DNA of 64,000 nucleotides from Chinchilla lanigera (lineage: Eukaryota > Chordata > Mammalia > Rodentia > Chinchillidae), in contig NW_004955470.1 in the NCBI RefSeq assembly GCF_000276665.1, forward strand, positions 1,557,533-1,621,532, in the 5' to 3' direction. Positions 49,560-61,650 of the stretch are shown here, one piece after another. Under the pieces are notes generated by a model, which saw only the letters and a program-made list of their open reading frames with translations, was not told where the DNA came from and ran no database searches. Each line of letters starts with the position of its first letter. The first letter of the stretch is position 1. A program made the translations under genes and the position numbers.

Positions 49560-49895
49560 TGAATTAAAAAGCAATGGTATGGAGTGAGAAACCAAAAGTA
49601 TAAATAAGGTATAGAAAGTATAATAGGTATTGTGAAATAGGAAGAAAATGTTCAAATGGGGAGAGGAACAAGAGACAGGGTAGGGGCATAGGAAAGAAGG
49701 GAAAAGGAAAAAATGAGAAAAGAAAGAAAGAACGGAAAGAAAGCTTCTGTAAATGGGGAGGGGAAGAAGGGTGGAAGGAAAGGTAGGGGAATGGGAAAAA
49801 AAGAATCAAGTTATGTCATATACAGGTATAAATTTTCTATGATGAATGTGATCATTATGTATATCTAAAATGTACCAATAAAATCTGACTGAAAA
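49560..49895 (+). mobile_element. L1 3' UTR with purine-rich tract
   Basis: A G/A-rich stretch, then ATGATGAATGTGATCATTAT, TACCAATAAAATCTGACTGA and a short A tract, as at an L1 end. Confidence 0.6.
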
Positions 49896-49899
49896 AAGA

Positions 49900-50640
49900 T
49901 GCAGTGGTATAGCTAGTTTCTTGACAATGTCAAGAAAATGAGCAGACGAGCCATAGACAAGCAGAACATACCTGCAAGAGACACAACTAATAAGGAACTG
50001 TTATCCAAAGGACCCTTATACCCAAAATATGCAAAAAACTCTCAACACTGAACAATAAGGAAATGGACAGCTCAGTTTAAAGACCTTAACACATGGGATC
50101 CATGAAGACACACTGACAGCAAGTAAGCTTATGAATAGAAGTTCAACATCATATATCATTAGGGAATTGCAAATTCAAAAAATGAGATACCAGGCCACAC
50201 CAACTAGAATGGCCAGAATCCAAACTTACTGACAGCACCAAATGGTGACACGGATGTGGAGCATCTGTAACTCTCAGTCACTACTGATGGGAATTAAAAT
50301 GGACAGCTACTCTGGAAAACAGGCTGGCAGGTCCTTACAAAACAGCTATTCTTGCCATATGATCCAGCAGCAACGCTCTTTTACAATTATTCAAACAAAC
50401 TGAAAACTTATGTCCACACAAAACCTACATGCAGATGTTTCTAGCAGCTTTGTTCACAACTGACAAAACTTGGAAGCAAGTAGGATGTCCTATAGCTAGT
50501 GAACATATCAATAAACTGGTACTCCCAGGTGATGGAATATTATTCAGCTATCAGTCCATGGAAAAACATGGAGAAACTTTAAATGATTCCAGAAAGTAAC
50601 AAAGTATTAAGAAAATGATTGAAAAGATGGGGGTGCATTA
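49900..50640 (+). mobile_element. Old L1 ORF2 3' fragment
   Basis: Drifted L1 pattern: AGGAACTGTTATCCAAAGGA, GAAGTTCAACATCATATATC, TATTCTTGCCATATGATCCA, GGAATATTATTCAGCTATCA. Many stops. Confidence 0.7.
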
Positions 50641-50969
50641 AAAGAACTCAGGATTGATCTAAAATAACTCCCAGGACTGAAAACTGAAGCAATTCAAGCA
50701 GCAAACAGGGATAACAGTATTGACTTACAACCCAAAGAATAAAACAAATATATACAAATTCATATTGACATAAATGAATAATGAATAGATAGATGGGGAA
50801 GAAGGGAAAACTCTTCCTTGTAGACAGATTCTAGCTGATCAGTGCAGAGGTGATGAGGAATACAGAAACCACTGTTAGAACTGCACCGTAATCATTAAAC
50901 TCTGCACTTGGCTTCTTGGCTGGCTGTCACCGTCATGAAATTCCTAATATGTTTCGAGAAAGAGGCCTG

Positions 50970-51029
50970 CACTTTCGCTCTGAGCGAAAGTGTTTTCCCT
51001 GTTTTCTTTAAACAGAAACAGGGAAAACA
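50970..51029. repeat. Two adjoining perfect hairpins
   Basis: Hairpin 1: CACTTTCGCT, loop CTG, AGCGAAAGTG (50970-50992). Hairpin 2: TGTTTTCCCTGTTT, 11-base loop, AAACAGGGAAAACA (50991-51029). They share two bases. Confidence 0.95.
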
Positions 51030-51261
51030 GAAACTTTACAGCGGAGGAACCAGGAGAACATTATCTTAATTGCATAATCAAAGTTAATATCATGTAGCCC
51101 AATATACTACACTGAGAAAAGCGCACTTCTGTTTTCTTTTTCCCAGAATCCAGAACGACTAATCTAATCTAATCATGAAAAAGAAAGACTCAAAGATCCA
51201 GTCGAGGGACTTTCCACCAAATGCCTAACCTTATTTAAGAACTGTCAAGGTCCTGAATAAC

Positions 51262-51412
51262 TAGCCGGGTGTGGTGGCGCATGCCTATAATTCCAGCACT
51301 CAGGAGGCTGAGGCAGGAGGATCACTGTGAGTTCGAGACCAGCCTGGGCTACAAAGTGAGCTCAAGGTCAGCCTGAACTGCACAGTGGACCCTGTCTCAA
51401 AAAGAAAAAAAA
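51262..51412 (+). repeat. B1-type SINE
   Basis: AGCCGGGTGTGGTGGCGCAT to CCTGTCTCAAAAAG and A tail. Confidence 0.92.
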
Positions 51413-51817
51413 ATGTCCTGAATAACAAGAGACTGAAAAAGTGTCACAGATGGGAGATTAAGATGATGTGACAACTGAACGCAACACAGGATTCTAGACT
51501 GGATCCTGAAATAGAAGAACTCCGGTGACAAACTAATGAAACCCAAGTAAAGTCCATGGGTTCGGTAACAGCAGTGAGTCAGTGTTAACTTTCTGACTCC
51601 AGACATTGTACTAAGACCACAAAGGAATTAGGGAAGGCTGGGACAGGATAGAAGGGAAGTCTACGTACTATCTGCAACTTTTCTCCAAGTCTAACATGAT
51701 TCAAATGTGTACAAACTTTAAAAGCAATGATGAAATATGGCATAAACAAAGCCAAAAGACATGGCACACACTGCAAAGAACAGGGCTTGCAGCTCTTAAC
51801 AGAGGCAAAGGGTGACT

Positions 51818-51906
51818 CTTTTTTTGTGCGGTACTGGGGATTGAACTTGTGACCTTGTGCTTGCCAGGCAGGCACTTATGCCACTGAACTATATCTCCAG
51901 CCCCCA
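51818..51906 (-). repeat. ID SINE
   Basis: Reverse ID: GTACTGGGGATTGAACTTGT to CACTGAACTATATCTCCAGC. Confidence 0.88.
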
Positions 51907-51944
51907 ACTCTTCTTAATATATAAAGAGCTTCTAAAAGAAGATC

Positions 51945-52110
51945 AGGCTGGGTGTGGTGGCACATGCCTGTAATCCCAGCACTTAGGAGGCTGAGGCAGG
52001 AGGATCGTTGTGAATTGGAAAGCAGCCTGGGCTACAAAGTGAGCTCAAGGCCAGCTTGAACTGAATAGGGAGGCCCTGTCTCAAAAAGACCAAAAAAAAA
52101 AACCACCCAA
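51945..52110 (+). repeat. B1-type SINE
   Basis: GCTGGGTGTGGTGGCACATG to CCTGTCTCAAAAAGACC and A tail. Confidence 0.92.
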
Positions 52111-52139
52111 AAGGACAAAAATGAACAAACAATCCAAAA

Positions 52140-52975
52140 AGTAATACAAATAATTAATGAATGTATGAAAAAAATCATTAAACTCACTCAGAGAACTGCA
52201 AATTAAAATTCTAAATACCAATTTTCACCTGTTAGGTTGGCAAAGCTCCAGTGAGTGGGTCACACACTCTGAGGGCAAGTCTGCGGTGAAAGAGGAAATT
52301 TCTCACATTCTCCGAGGGAGTGCAAATTGGCACAATCCCTTCTGGGGGCCGATCTGCGAGCATCTATCAAAATTAAGATAAGTCCTTTGACCCAGCAGTT
52401 CCTCTTTCCCACTTGAGGATGATTTATAAAGATTTAGAATGATCACATGGACAAGGGTGCACATTGCAACACAGCTCGCAAGACTGTAAAAATAAACATT
52501 CTTATACCATTGGAAAAAAACTGGTGAAATAGAGTGAGTCCCCTCCACAATGGAATACTACATCATGTGTTCTGTAAAGGAATTTTTACACATACACACA
52601 CACACACCTGCAAAAAATGAAAAAAATGAATGAGGAAGTTCCTGCAGGGCTGGGAGAGGGGTGAGCTGGGAGGCGTTGGTTCAAGGGTACAAAGTTCCAG
52701 TATTCCAAGAGGGAGAAGTGCTAGAGGTCTGTTAGGCAGTGCAGTGCTGACAGTTCACAACACTGGTTGTACACAGTACTGAAAAACTTAACAGATAAAT
52801 CTTAAGTTCAAAGTTCTTGTGACCAGGGGGAAAAAAATGGGAGGGATGGTTTCAGAAGGGATAGTTAAATTTATGGCATTGTTATTGTGAAAGTTTCTTA
52901 TCTTCTTATCTTCAAATTTACCAAGATGCATACACCAAGTATATGTATAAATCATACCTCAATTTGAAAATGAAT
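52140..52975 (+). mobile_element. Old L1 3' part
   Basis: GAACTGCAAATTAAAATTCT, GGTTGGCAAAGCTCC, TTTGACCCAGCAGTTCCTCT, CACAATGGAATACTACATCA, then L1 3' UTR-like GGGTACAAAGTTCCAGTATT. Confidence 0.6.
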
Positions 52976-53326
52976 AAGGAAGTGCTTTACCTACTAAGAG
53001 GGAAAGATTTCCAAAATATGCCAATAACTCGGACAGGCTAATGTGGAAGCTTTCCAAACAAATAGAAGGCCACGTTATGCGTAAGAAAGAGGGGATAACC
53101 ATCTGCATTTGTATTTTGTTTGTATTTGCATCCAGACACTCCAAAAGGATATATAATAAACTGAAAGCAGAATTGCAGAGGATAGAGAAGATAGTACGGA
53201 ACAGAAATAGCGAGGGAAAGAGAAAAAGCTTTCACAGTATCCTGTTTCATATTTTAAACTATGAGCCATTTAATGTATTACCTACTCAAAAATTAAATGA
53301 AAAACTTCACAAAAATTATCATACAG

Positions 53327-53417
53327 GGCTGGGGATTTAGCTCAGCGGCAAAAGCGCCTGCCTGGCAAGCGCAAGGTCGTGAGTTCGGTTCCTGGTACCG
53401 GAGAAAAACGAAAAAAA
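53327..53417 (+). repeat. ID SINE with 16-base target-site duplication
   Basis: ID body with CGATTC/GGTTCC-type box B and A tail. Flanks at 53311-53326 and 53418-53433 differ at one base. Confidence 0.93.
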
Positions 53418-53881
53418 AAAAATTATCATATAGAGTGTGATTATAGCAAAAAAATTGCACCCTGAGCATCATGTTCATTTCTTAGAATAAAAGATGTGTT
53501 TTAAAGTTTGCTTTGACAAGACTAAAGGCACACATAAGACCGAAATATTTAAAAATAATTCAGATTATATAAATACACCAAACCTGAATCACCAAACTGG
53601 AGAAATCGTGCACATTTTCTTTTGATTCTTGTTATGTTACTATGGAGAAGTGAGGTTTTCTCTTGTTTGTTGGGAAGGAGAAGGAGGAAGAAAGGAAGGA
53701 AGGAGGAAGGGAGGATAATTCTATGGGAGGTTCAGGACAGAATTTTATTGAAAACTCCTGGGTACACAAAACCCAGTCAGCCATAGCATCTTCCACCAGA
53801 AGCAGTCTAGAGCAGTGAACTAAGAAAGGGCTCTGCTTAGGGCTGACCAGAAACCAAGCGGATTTCCAAAGCCAACTGGAC

Positions 53882-54042
53882 TCTGGGCGTGGTAGCACAC
53901 GCCTGTAATCCCAGCACTCTGGAGGCTGAGGCAAGAGGATTGTTGCAAGCTCGAGACCAGCCTGGGCTACAAAGTGAGCTCAAGGCCAGCCTGAACTGCA
54001 TAGCGAGACCCTGTCTCAAAAAGACAGAAAAAAAAAAAAAAT
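53882..54042 (+). repeat. B1-type SINE
   Basis: CTGGGCGTGGTAGCACACGC to CCTGTCTCAAAAAGACAG and A tail. Confidence 0.92.
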
Positions 54043-54904
54043 AGAATATCAAAGCCAACTGGACATCTTTTCTGGCCTTTTTGGATACCCAGGTCTTCTG
54101 GAAGATGAGCAGATCTCACCTGAGGCTGCATCGTTTTACCTGTTTACCTACTACTATTCTATCACCAGGTTTTCGGCATTTGGAAGACAGTGATGACTCG
54201 GAGACTGCTAATCTTTCCCCTCTAAGCAATGACTACAGATGCACAGGAAAACCTCAAGCACCTGTGTAGAGTTCAGCTTGTCATCTCTACAGAGATACAG
54301 GAGAGGGCTTTGAGGACAGGGAAGTGAGTACTGGACCTGCTAGAGAGTCCAGGGGAGCAGCAGGAATTGTGGGTATTCCTCTCCCCTCCCGCCCCCTCTA
54401 ACCTCATCTTCAGAGCACCTGGCACCACCATTGCTTCCATTCACCCCTTTGACTCATTCTCTAGACAAAGCCTAAGAGACTTTCACAAAACCAAATCAAG
54501 ACCTGGCCACTGCTCAAGGGCATTGAACCCCTCTCCTCCATAGCTTGGCTTCATGCCCTCTCTCCAGATCCCTCCTGACTCATCACCCACTCCCCTCGCT
54601 CACCTCCTCCAGCGGCACCAGCCACCCTGGCTTTCTTCCCTGCCTCAGAACCCAACTCATTCTGCTGCAGGCCCTGCTTCTAGCTGAGCCCTCTCAGACC
54701 TTCCATCGGGGCTCCATCCCCACCCTGGCCAGATGCTTCCTCTCTGGACAGACAGACAGATGACCCAGGTTTGTTTGAGGTCCAGGCTGAATTCAGACTT
54801 CTCCACCATTGCAGATGCTCCCCTCTCAGGCCTTCCCGTTCAGGAAGGACTTGTGATGGGAAAGTGAATACAACGAGAGAGTTCAGAGTACAATGCACGG
54901 GATG

Positions 54905-55200
54905 CTCCTGTCGCCCCCAGGTTCCTGTATTGAAATGTGACGGTGTTAGAGGTGAGTCCTCTGGAGGTGACTGGACGAAGAGGTGGAGCCCCCAAGAATG
55001 GTGTTAGCACCCTGCTAACAGAGGCCCCAGAGAGCTAGTTAGTTCTTCCTACCATGTGAAGAACCAGCTGAGAACCAGAAAATGGGCCCTCGCCAGACAC
55101 TAGACCTTGGTGTTGGACTTCTCAGCCTCTAGAAACGTGAGGAGTTCCTGTGTTTTACAAGCCATGCTGTTTATGCTATTTTGTTAAAACAACTCAAACA
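54905..55200 (+). mobile_element. MLT1-like (MaLR) LTR
   Basis: GTATTGAAATGTGACGGTGT, GGAGGTGACTGGACGAAGAG, GAACCAGAAAATGGGCCCTC, GACTTCTCAGCCTCTAGAAA, TGCTATTTTGTTAAAACAAC: the full order of an MLT1/MST LTR. Confidence 0.75.
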
Positions 55201-55204
55201 AACT

Positions 55205-57780
55205 GACAGAACACACAGGGCAGTTTCTGTTTCCCTGAGCCCAGAGACCCATCACAGTCTTCCGGTCTGAAGACAGGGCGAAGTTCTTTCTCAACCTAAC
55301 AATCCTGCCCAGAAAGATCTCTTTGTTCATCTTTCTCCGCACCAGACGCAAGGCCCAGGACAAGGCAGAGGACTGACCATGTACCCGCCTCTACCTGGAA
55401 AGCAGAGAGTGGCCTGGTCTCAGGAGAAAAGTAGCAGCAGTGACCAACCTTTTCTTCGACCCATACTTTTCCAGTTACTCAAAGCTCTTCCATCATCACC
55501 TCAGTATCCTGTAAGACAAAGAACACACCGTCGTGTCCTTGTATGGGTAAGAAAACAGTGTCTGGGAAGATCAAATATTATGTACACTAAGAGGGGCGTT
55601 GGGTCTCAAGTCCAGATTTTCTGGTTTCTTTTTCTTTAAAGCCCAAGCCTGTGTCTCATCCTCTCCCTCTTTGCTGGGTCTTAATGAAAAACAAACGGAA
55701 ATGACAGTGTCTGAATTTTAATGAGTTCATAAGTGAAGCATTTTCATTTTTACAGTGGATTCAAAGGTCCAGTATTAACCCAGATTGGTAACAACAGTGG
55801 TGCTAAGTGGGGAGAACCTTCCAGAACCCTCCAATCACAGAATCCTTATGCCCTCAGGCCCACGTGCACATGTTCGTTTCTTTCCTTGGCACCTCTGCCT
55901 TCTCTCCCACTGACTACCCCTTGATCTTTTCCTCTCAGACCTTTGCATTCACCGACCACCCAGGTGCCCCGAGTAACCAGAAGCAGAAGTCACAGACTGG
56001 GCAGAAATTGACCCAACTACTCAGAATTAAATGGTTCTATCACCTAATCTGGATGAGGCCCCAAGAGACTGGTGCTCTGGAGGGAGAGTTTAGTAAGGCA
56101 AGACACAGCTGGGCTGATTCTGGAGTAAGGGAGAAATGGGACAGGCCAAGCGGGGCCTGACACTGGGATCAGGAAGCTGGGATGGTGGAAGGGCCAGGCA
56201 GGCAGCTGGGCAGGAGAGGCCTGGCACATGCAAGCCCTGAGGAGTCGGGCAGGGGGCCCCTGTGGCTACCACTGCTGCCTCCTCTGCTGCAGAAGCCAGG
56301 GTCAAGTTCGGGCTAGATTCTAGCAACATGAGCTTTGCCACTCCACCGAGCAGGAACTGACCAGATGTTTGTCAGGATGTTTGTTAGCGTGCCTCTCAAA
56401 TGAGTCAGTATCAGCCACATTTCTCTTGTTCTAGCCTCACTCTACGCAGCAAAGTCCAGCAGAGTTCAAAGTCTGGTTGGCCCAGGTGGAATCACGAGCC
56501 CTCGTGCTGGTTGGCGGGGGTGCACAGAGGAAAGGCACCTGACCTTGGACACGTAGTTCACTGGGAGGAAACGGGCTGCCGCAGCCGGAAGGCACAAATG
56601 CTCAAGAGATCAGATGACTGAAGGTCTTCATTCCAGGCCAGTGGTGGAAGGACTGACTTCACACTCTATCCCTATAAATGACAGTTTGAGTTGCTCATTG
56701 GCTTTTTAAAATGTCTACAAGTTATCATGCCAATTTGTCAAATTAAGTCCCAAGAACTTCCCCTAGCCATTTCTAGGGATTTCATCAAGTCTTGTAGTTC
56801 CCAATAATGGCTGCTAATCCAGGTGGAACAAGTTCTGTGTACGCAGTTATTGTTTGGGTTGTGACATTTCTCTCTGTGGATCCCTTGCCAACTCTCACTC
56901 GGGCTTCTACCTCCACCCACAGAGCATATGGAGACTTGGCTGGAAGCAGCCCCTGGGAGGCCCACCCAGCCCACTAGTACTTCACACCCTGGGGTGCTAA
57001 GGACTGGAACTCTTCTCCAGCTGAGCTAAGCAATGTGCCCACTTACAGTGAGTAATATATACACGGAGTATGCAGCATTGTTTGACTCCCTGGAGACTCG
57101 CAACAGAAGATGTATTTGATAAATCGTGGTTTGTGCATTACTCAGGCACCAAAAACAGTAAGGCAGAGGTCTGCTTGTATGAAAATGGAATGATCTCCAA
57201 TCCGTGCCATTCAGAGCAAGGTGCCAACCCTTGTGCAGAGTTAACAAATGCACACAGAGTTTGTTCCTTCTCACGGGTTTATGTAGCAGGGACAAAAATC
57301 CTGAAAGCAGAAGCACTGTTTTCCCACCAAATCCTAAGGATGAAAGGAGCACCCTAAGGCAGGAGAGGGCTTAGCAAGACAGAGCATATAGAGGAGAGAG
57401 ATTATTCAAGCAAGTGAAAGATGACATTTTTTGAGGAGTTTTACAGAGTGGTATCGTAGACGGCAATTTTCAATATTTTGGGCCACCCAGCAACTTCATG
57501 TGCTTAAGGAACTCCCTCTTTAGAAAGCAGAATTTTCTTCCCAATAGAAGCTAAAATATCAGACACACATTCCCAGTTTCCCTTGAAAGGGAAGGTATGG
57601 AGACGCAGCTCTGTCAGTCGCATCAGTTCCCCCAGTGCATGAATCCCTAGTTAGTGACCTGGACCTCTCTGTAAAATCCACTTAGTGGACAGGATGGTGG
57701 TGATGGCAGGATCAGTCTCCAGGGTGGCAGTGCAAAGTTCTCACAGATAGCAACCAGGGCCCAGAGTATGGGTACAGACA
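55205..57780. other. Intergenic, nothing recognised
   Basis: Unique sequence up to the second assembly gap. Open frames up to 117 codons have no recognisable domains. Confidence 0.45.
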
Positions 57781-58014
57781 NNNNNNNNNNNNNNNNNNNN
57801 NNNNNNNNNNNNNNNNNNNNNNNNNNNNNNNNNNNNNNNNNNNNNNNNNNNNNNNNNNNNNNNNNNNNNNNNNNNNNNNNNNNNNNNNNNNNNNNNNNNN
57901 NNNNNNNNNNNNNNNNNNNNNNNNNNNNNNNNNNNNNNNNNNNNNNNNNNNNNNNNNNNNNNNNNNNNNNNNNNNNNNNNNNNNNNNNNNNNNNNNNNNN
58001 NNNNNNNNNNNNNN
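57781..58014. other. Assembly gap (234 N)
   Basis: Run of N; the right flank starts inside a reverse B1. Confidence 1.
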
Positions 58015-58066
58015 TTGTGTCTCAGCTTCCCGAGTGCTGATTACTGGTGTGTGCCACTACACCCCC
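58015..58066 (-). repeat. Partial B1-type SINE at gap edge
   Basis: CTCAGCTTCCCGAGTGCTGA to GTGTGCCACTACACCCC, followed by a C run. Confidence 0.8.
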
Positions 58067-58069
58067 CCC

Positions 58070-60299
58070 CCCGCTCTCACGACACTTTTAGCCACATCAA
58101 GTCTGCAACATGATTTGAGGGGGTTGGCCCTGCCTGCAGAGCCCCCCAGCTGTGAGCTAGCCAGAGTCTGCAAGTATCAGTATTCAGACAACAGTAATTC
58201 TGTTGCTTACACCCAAGACTCTGAGTTGTTGCACGGACAAGCATCACGTACCTCTCTCCTTAGTGCTCTCAAGAGACCTTCTTGAGATCTAGAGAGCGAT
58301 CTAGAAAAGACTTGGGCTAAAACAGAAGTGAAGCCAGGTTTGTGTTTCTTTTGGATGTGCCACTGCGCTAAGGCAAGAAGGTGAAAGCCAGGATTTATTT
58401 AGGTTACATGCAGTGTGCATATGGGACACTGTGACAGTTGGGAAGGACACTCACCAACCTGTTCCCAGCGGCTGCCCCTGAGGAATGAGTGACCTGCGGA
58501 GGGCGATTTTTTTCCTTTAAAATTTTCCTTGAGGGTTGTTTTTTTTTTTAATACCACATTCATGTATTATTTTTAAACATTGTAAGCGTTTAAAAAACTT
58601 ATTTAAAAATGTACTATGTCTACAAATATATCAGAATGTCTACAGACGAGAAAGGATAAAGTAAAATATGCTTTCTGGCATAAAAACAGCCTTCTGAAGA
58701 AGCAGGTGGTGGGAAATTGGTAGTCTGCTAACATCAGTTGAGAATCTTCACTTGCTGGGCTGTCAGGATTGCACACTTTTAGTTTTTTATTTGGCATGTC
58801 TTGAAGTTGCTTCATATTACTTGTGCAATAAATGACTATTTTTAAAAATAATCTTAAACAACCAGTAGAAGAATAGCTCCACTTTGCAGCAGAACTAAGA
58901 CAAGGCAGGGGTGGGGAGAGAAGAAATCCAGATTAGCAGAAAGAGGCAGAAGATAAAACTTCAGCATCTTCATAAAAGATGAAGTGGCTCTGAGGGTCAC
59001 AGCCATCAGACTGAAAAGACCATCTGTTGCGAGGTCAAACAGAAGGGACCTATTAAAAATTTGTGATATGCCCATAAAATGGAATATTACTCAGCAGTAA
59101 AAAGAAAATACCACTAAAATCCACAACAATATATAAGTACCTCACAGACATTAACCTGAGTGAAGGAGCCAAGCACAAAGGAATACATACTTTTTGGTGA
59201 ATTACATTTATATGAAATTCTAGAAAGAGCAAAACTATGCCCACAGAAATTGGGCAGACATAGAGGAGACTGGCTGTAAGGGAATATGGGCAGTGATAGA
59301 AATTTACCTTGATTATGCAGATGCTTACACTAATAAAAAGCTGTCAAAACTTGTTTGACTGTATCCTTAAAATGGGTGATTTTGTTGTATGCAAAGTGTA
59401 TCTCAGTAAAGTTGATCTTAAAAAATATAAATAATGAGAAAGTTTTGGGAGAAAACCTGATGTTCATTCCCTGGTGTGCACATGGCATCTGTGGCTGAGT
59501 GCTGGGAGTGTGTGGCCTTAGGGGCCAGTTGGATTCAGGACATAACTGGATGAGGTCTTCATTTCCAGCATCTGGGGAAGAGCAGAGCTTCACCCAGCTG
59601 TCTCCCCACATCTTCTGTGCTGGCACCAAAGGAGACCAAGGCGACTTACAGTCCTGCCCCAGGCCTCCCTGCAGGTCTCAGGCCGCCGGGGTAAGGAGAC
59701 TGTGGACAGCTCACCTGCCTCCCGGAGGAGGCCCCACCCACAGGCACCATCACCAGAGGCTGAACAGGCTGACCAGAGGTTCTGGACCTGTTTATTCCTA
59801 TAGACCCAAGAAAGTGATACTGGTTTGGGTACAGGTAGATCCATGTTTCCACCTCCAGGTGGCGCACACAGTGACAGCCCGTCAGACGCAGAGTGGTGGG
59901 CACCCCCTGAGCCCTGCTTGGTGTGGGGAGAGGCCAGCAGAGCCCTGGCTCACACGTGTGGTTCACTTCCTCTTCACTCTGGCGCAGGAGTGGAGAAGCA
60001 TACACATCACTGATCATCAGGTCCTGGGGCAAAAGGCAGAGCATTCCAACGGCAGTCATCACTAACAGTGACTTCGGAAGGCAGGACAGGCCACGAGCAG
60101 AGCTGCTGGGAAGGCATGTGAGGAATACCTTGCCCTGCTGTAAAAAGAGGAGTGGTTGAGAGGGAAAGGTTACAGTGAGTTCCAACTCCAGCCAGCGCCT
60201 GGCAGCCGCAAGCAGATTTCTGCTTGTGACCATGAGAAATTGAGGGCAGAATAATATCTTTATCCAGGAATCTGAAGTCAGCACTTGATGAGAAGATTT
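58070..60299. other. Intergenic with one L1 3' end
   Basis: An L1 tail lies at about 59050-59430. Long overlapping open frames on both strands at 59499-60284 have no recognised domain. Confidence 0.45.
59050..59430 (+). mobile_element. Old L1 3' end
   Basis: GCCCATAAAATGGAATATTA then CTCAGCAGTAAAAAG, GAATTACATTTATATGAAAT, AAAATGGGTGATTTTGTTGT, GTGTATCTCAGTAAAGTTGA. Confidence 0.7.
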
Positions 60300-60455
60300 T
60301 CAGGCTGAAGCAGGAAGATGGCAAATGTGAGCTCAGCTTGGGCAGCTTAGCAACTTAGTGAGACCCTTCCTGTCTCAAGAAAAAATAAAAAGGGGATGAG
60401 GGTAGAGCTCGGTGCAAAGGGCCTGGATTTAATACCCAGTAAAGAAACAGAAGAG
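60300..60455 (+). repeat. B4-like composite SINE
   Basis: Degenerate B1-like body (GCTGAAGCAGGAAGATGG, CTTCCTGTCTCAAG) with an ID-like tail (GGGGATGAGGGTAGAGCTCG, GGATTTAATACCCAG). A G/A-rich run follows to about 60500. Confidence 0.6.
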
Positions 60456-60690
60456 GAAGAGCAAGAAGAGGAGGAAGAGGAGAAAGTGGTGACAAAGGAA
60501 GGGGGGGGAGCTCAGAAGCTCCAGATTAGTGTCTGTTGTAGCTATGTGAAAAGAAAATAAATAGTGATGATTAATCATTACATCAACTTACATGTGTTTG
60601 TAACCTCCTGGTTTCCAGAGTGGTTCTGTTTAAACTAATACATCTGATCTTCATGGCAACATCGGGAACAAGGAACATATTGTCCAAGTT

Positions 60691-60755
60691 CAAGGTCATA
60701 CTGTAAACTATTATATCAATTCAGAAAAGCACCTTTAAAAATGTAATTCATTGAC
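60691..60755 (+). repeat. Local direct duplication, copy A (65 bp)
   Basis: Recurs at 61023-61087 with about six differences, all transitions by eye. Confidence 0.9.
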
Positions 60756-60945
60756 TGACATAGTGTAATAGAATTGACTGTTATTACAATTACCTAATGT
60801 TTTTAGATCTTTGTGATATTTGAAGAAAGATCCTCAAAGTCTGCACTTAGTGGCAGGGCCAGCCTCGGACCTCATCTTTTCACTCCTAGCCAGCCCTAAC
60901 CTGGCTCACTACGTATAACCCACACTGTCCCTTGGTTTCCATGGG

Positions 60946-61087
60946 AAAGGGCCTGGATTTAATCCCCAGTGAAGAAACAGAAGCATGAACATATGAACCT
61001 TTTGGGGGAAACATTAGCTATGCAAGGTCACACTGTAAACCGCTATATCAACTCAGAAAAGCATCTTTAAAAATGTAATTCATTGAC
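60946..61087 (+). repeat. Mosaic patch made of nearby pieces
   Basis: 60946-60983 repeats 60416-60453 (2-3 differences). 60986-61025 repeats 61818-61857 (35 of 40 bases). 61023-61087 repeats 60691-60755. The pieces abut almost without filler. Confidence 0.85.
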
Positions 61088-61262
61088 ATTTGGTAATGTA
61101 ATTCATTGACAGTTGGTAATTGGTTGTTTTTTGCTTTTATTACAGTAAAGTTTTCATTAAAATAAGCACCTAAATTGGTGGATCACATGGACCAGAGTGT
61201 TAAATCATCTTGTATTGCTATGACAAAATATCTTTTAAAAAGTTTTTTTTTAAGGAGTAAGG

Positions 61263-61366
61263 ATCAGGGCTGGGGATTTAGCTCAGCGGCACAGCACCTG
61301 CCTGGCAAGCGCGAGGTAGTGAGTTCGATTCCCGGTACTGGAAAAAATAAAAAAATAAAAACAATA
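61263..61366 (+). repeat. ID SINE with 11-base target-site duplication
   Basis: ID body from about 61268 with A/TA-rich tail, between perfect AAGGAGTAAGG copies at 61252-61262 and 61367-61377. Confidence 0.93.
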
Positions 61367-61524
61367 AAGGAGTAAGGGTTTGTTGTAGCTCACGGTTTCA
61401 GAGGTTTCAGTCAATGGTAACCTGGTTCAGTTATTTTTAGGCCTATCGTGAGGAAGAGCCATCATGGCAGAAGGGAATGCCGGAGGAAAACTGCCTATCT
61501 AATGGCAGCCAGAAACGGAACGGA

Positions 61525-61525
<1 letters not shown>

Positions 61526-61579
<54 letters not shown>

Positions 61580-61650
61580 GAGAGGATAAAAGGAAGTAGT
61601 TGGGGAAGGAGAAGAGGGAAGAGGAGGAGGTGGGAGGAGGAAGAAGAGGC
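61526..61650 (+). repeat. (TG)n followed by a purine tract
   Basis: About 25 perfect TG units to 61575, then about 75 bases that are nearly all A and G. Confidence 0.95.

Noticed and set aside
53041..53340. 99-codon open frame on the + strand
   Set aside because: AT-rich sequence ending at the edge of an ID insertion; no homology recognised and no conserved splice context.
53327..53400. tRNA-like sequence with A and B boxes
   Set aside because: It is an ID SINE (A tail, target-site duplication, many copies), not a tRNA gene.
59499..60284. Overlapping 188-codon (+) and 212-codon (-) open frames
   Set aside because: Both strands are open over the same GC-rich stretch, no family is recognised and no splice context supports an exon.
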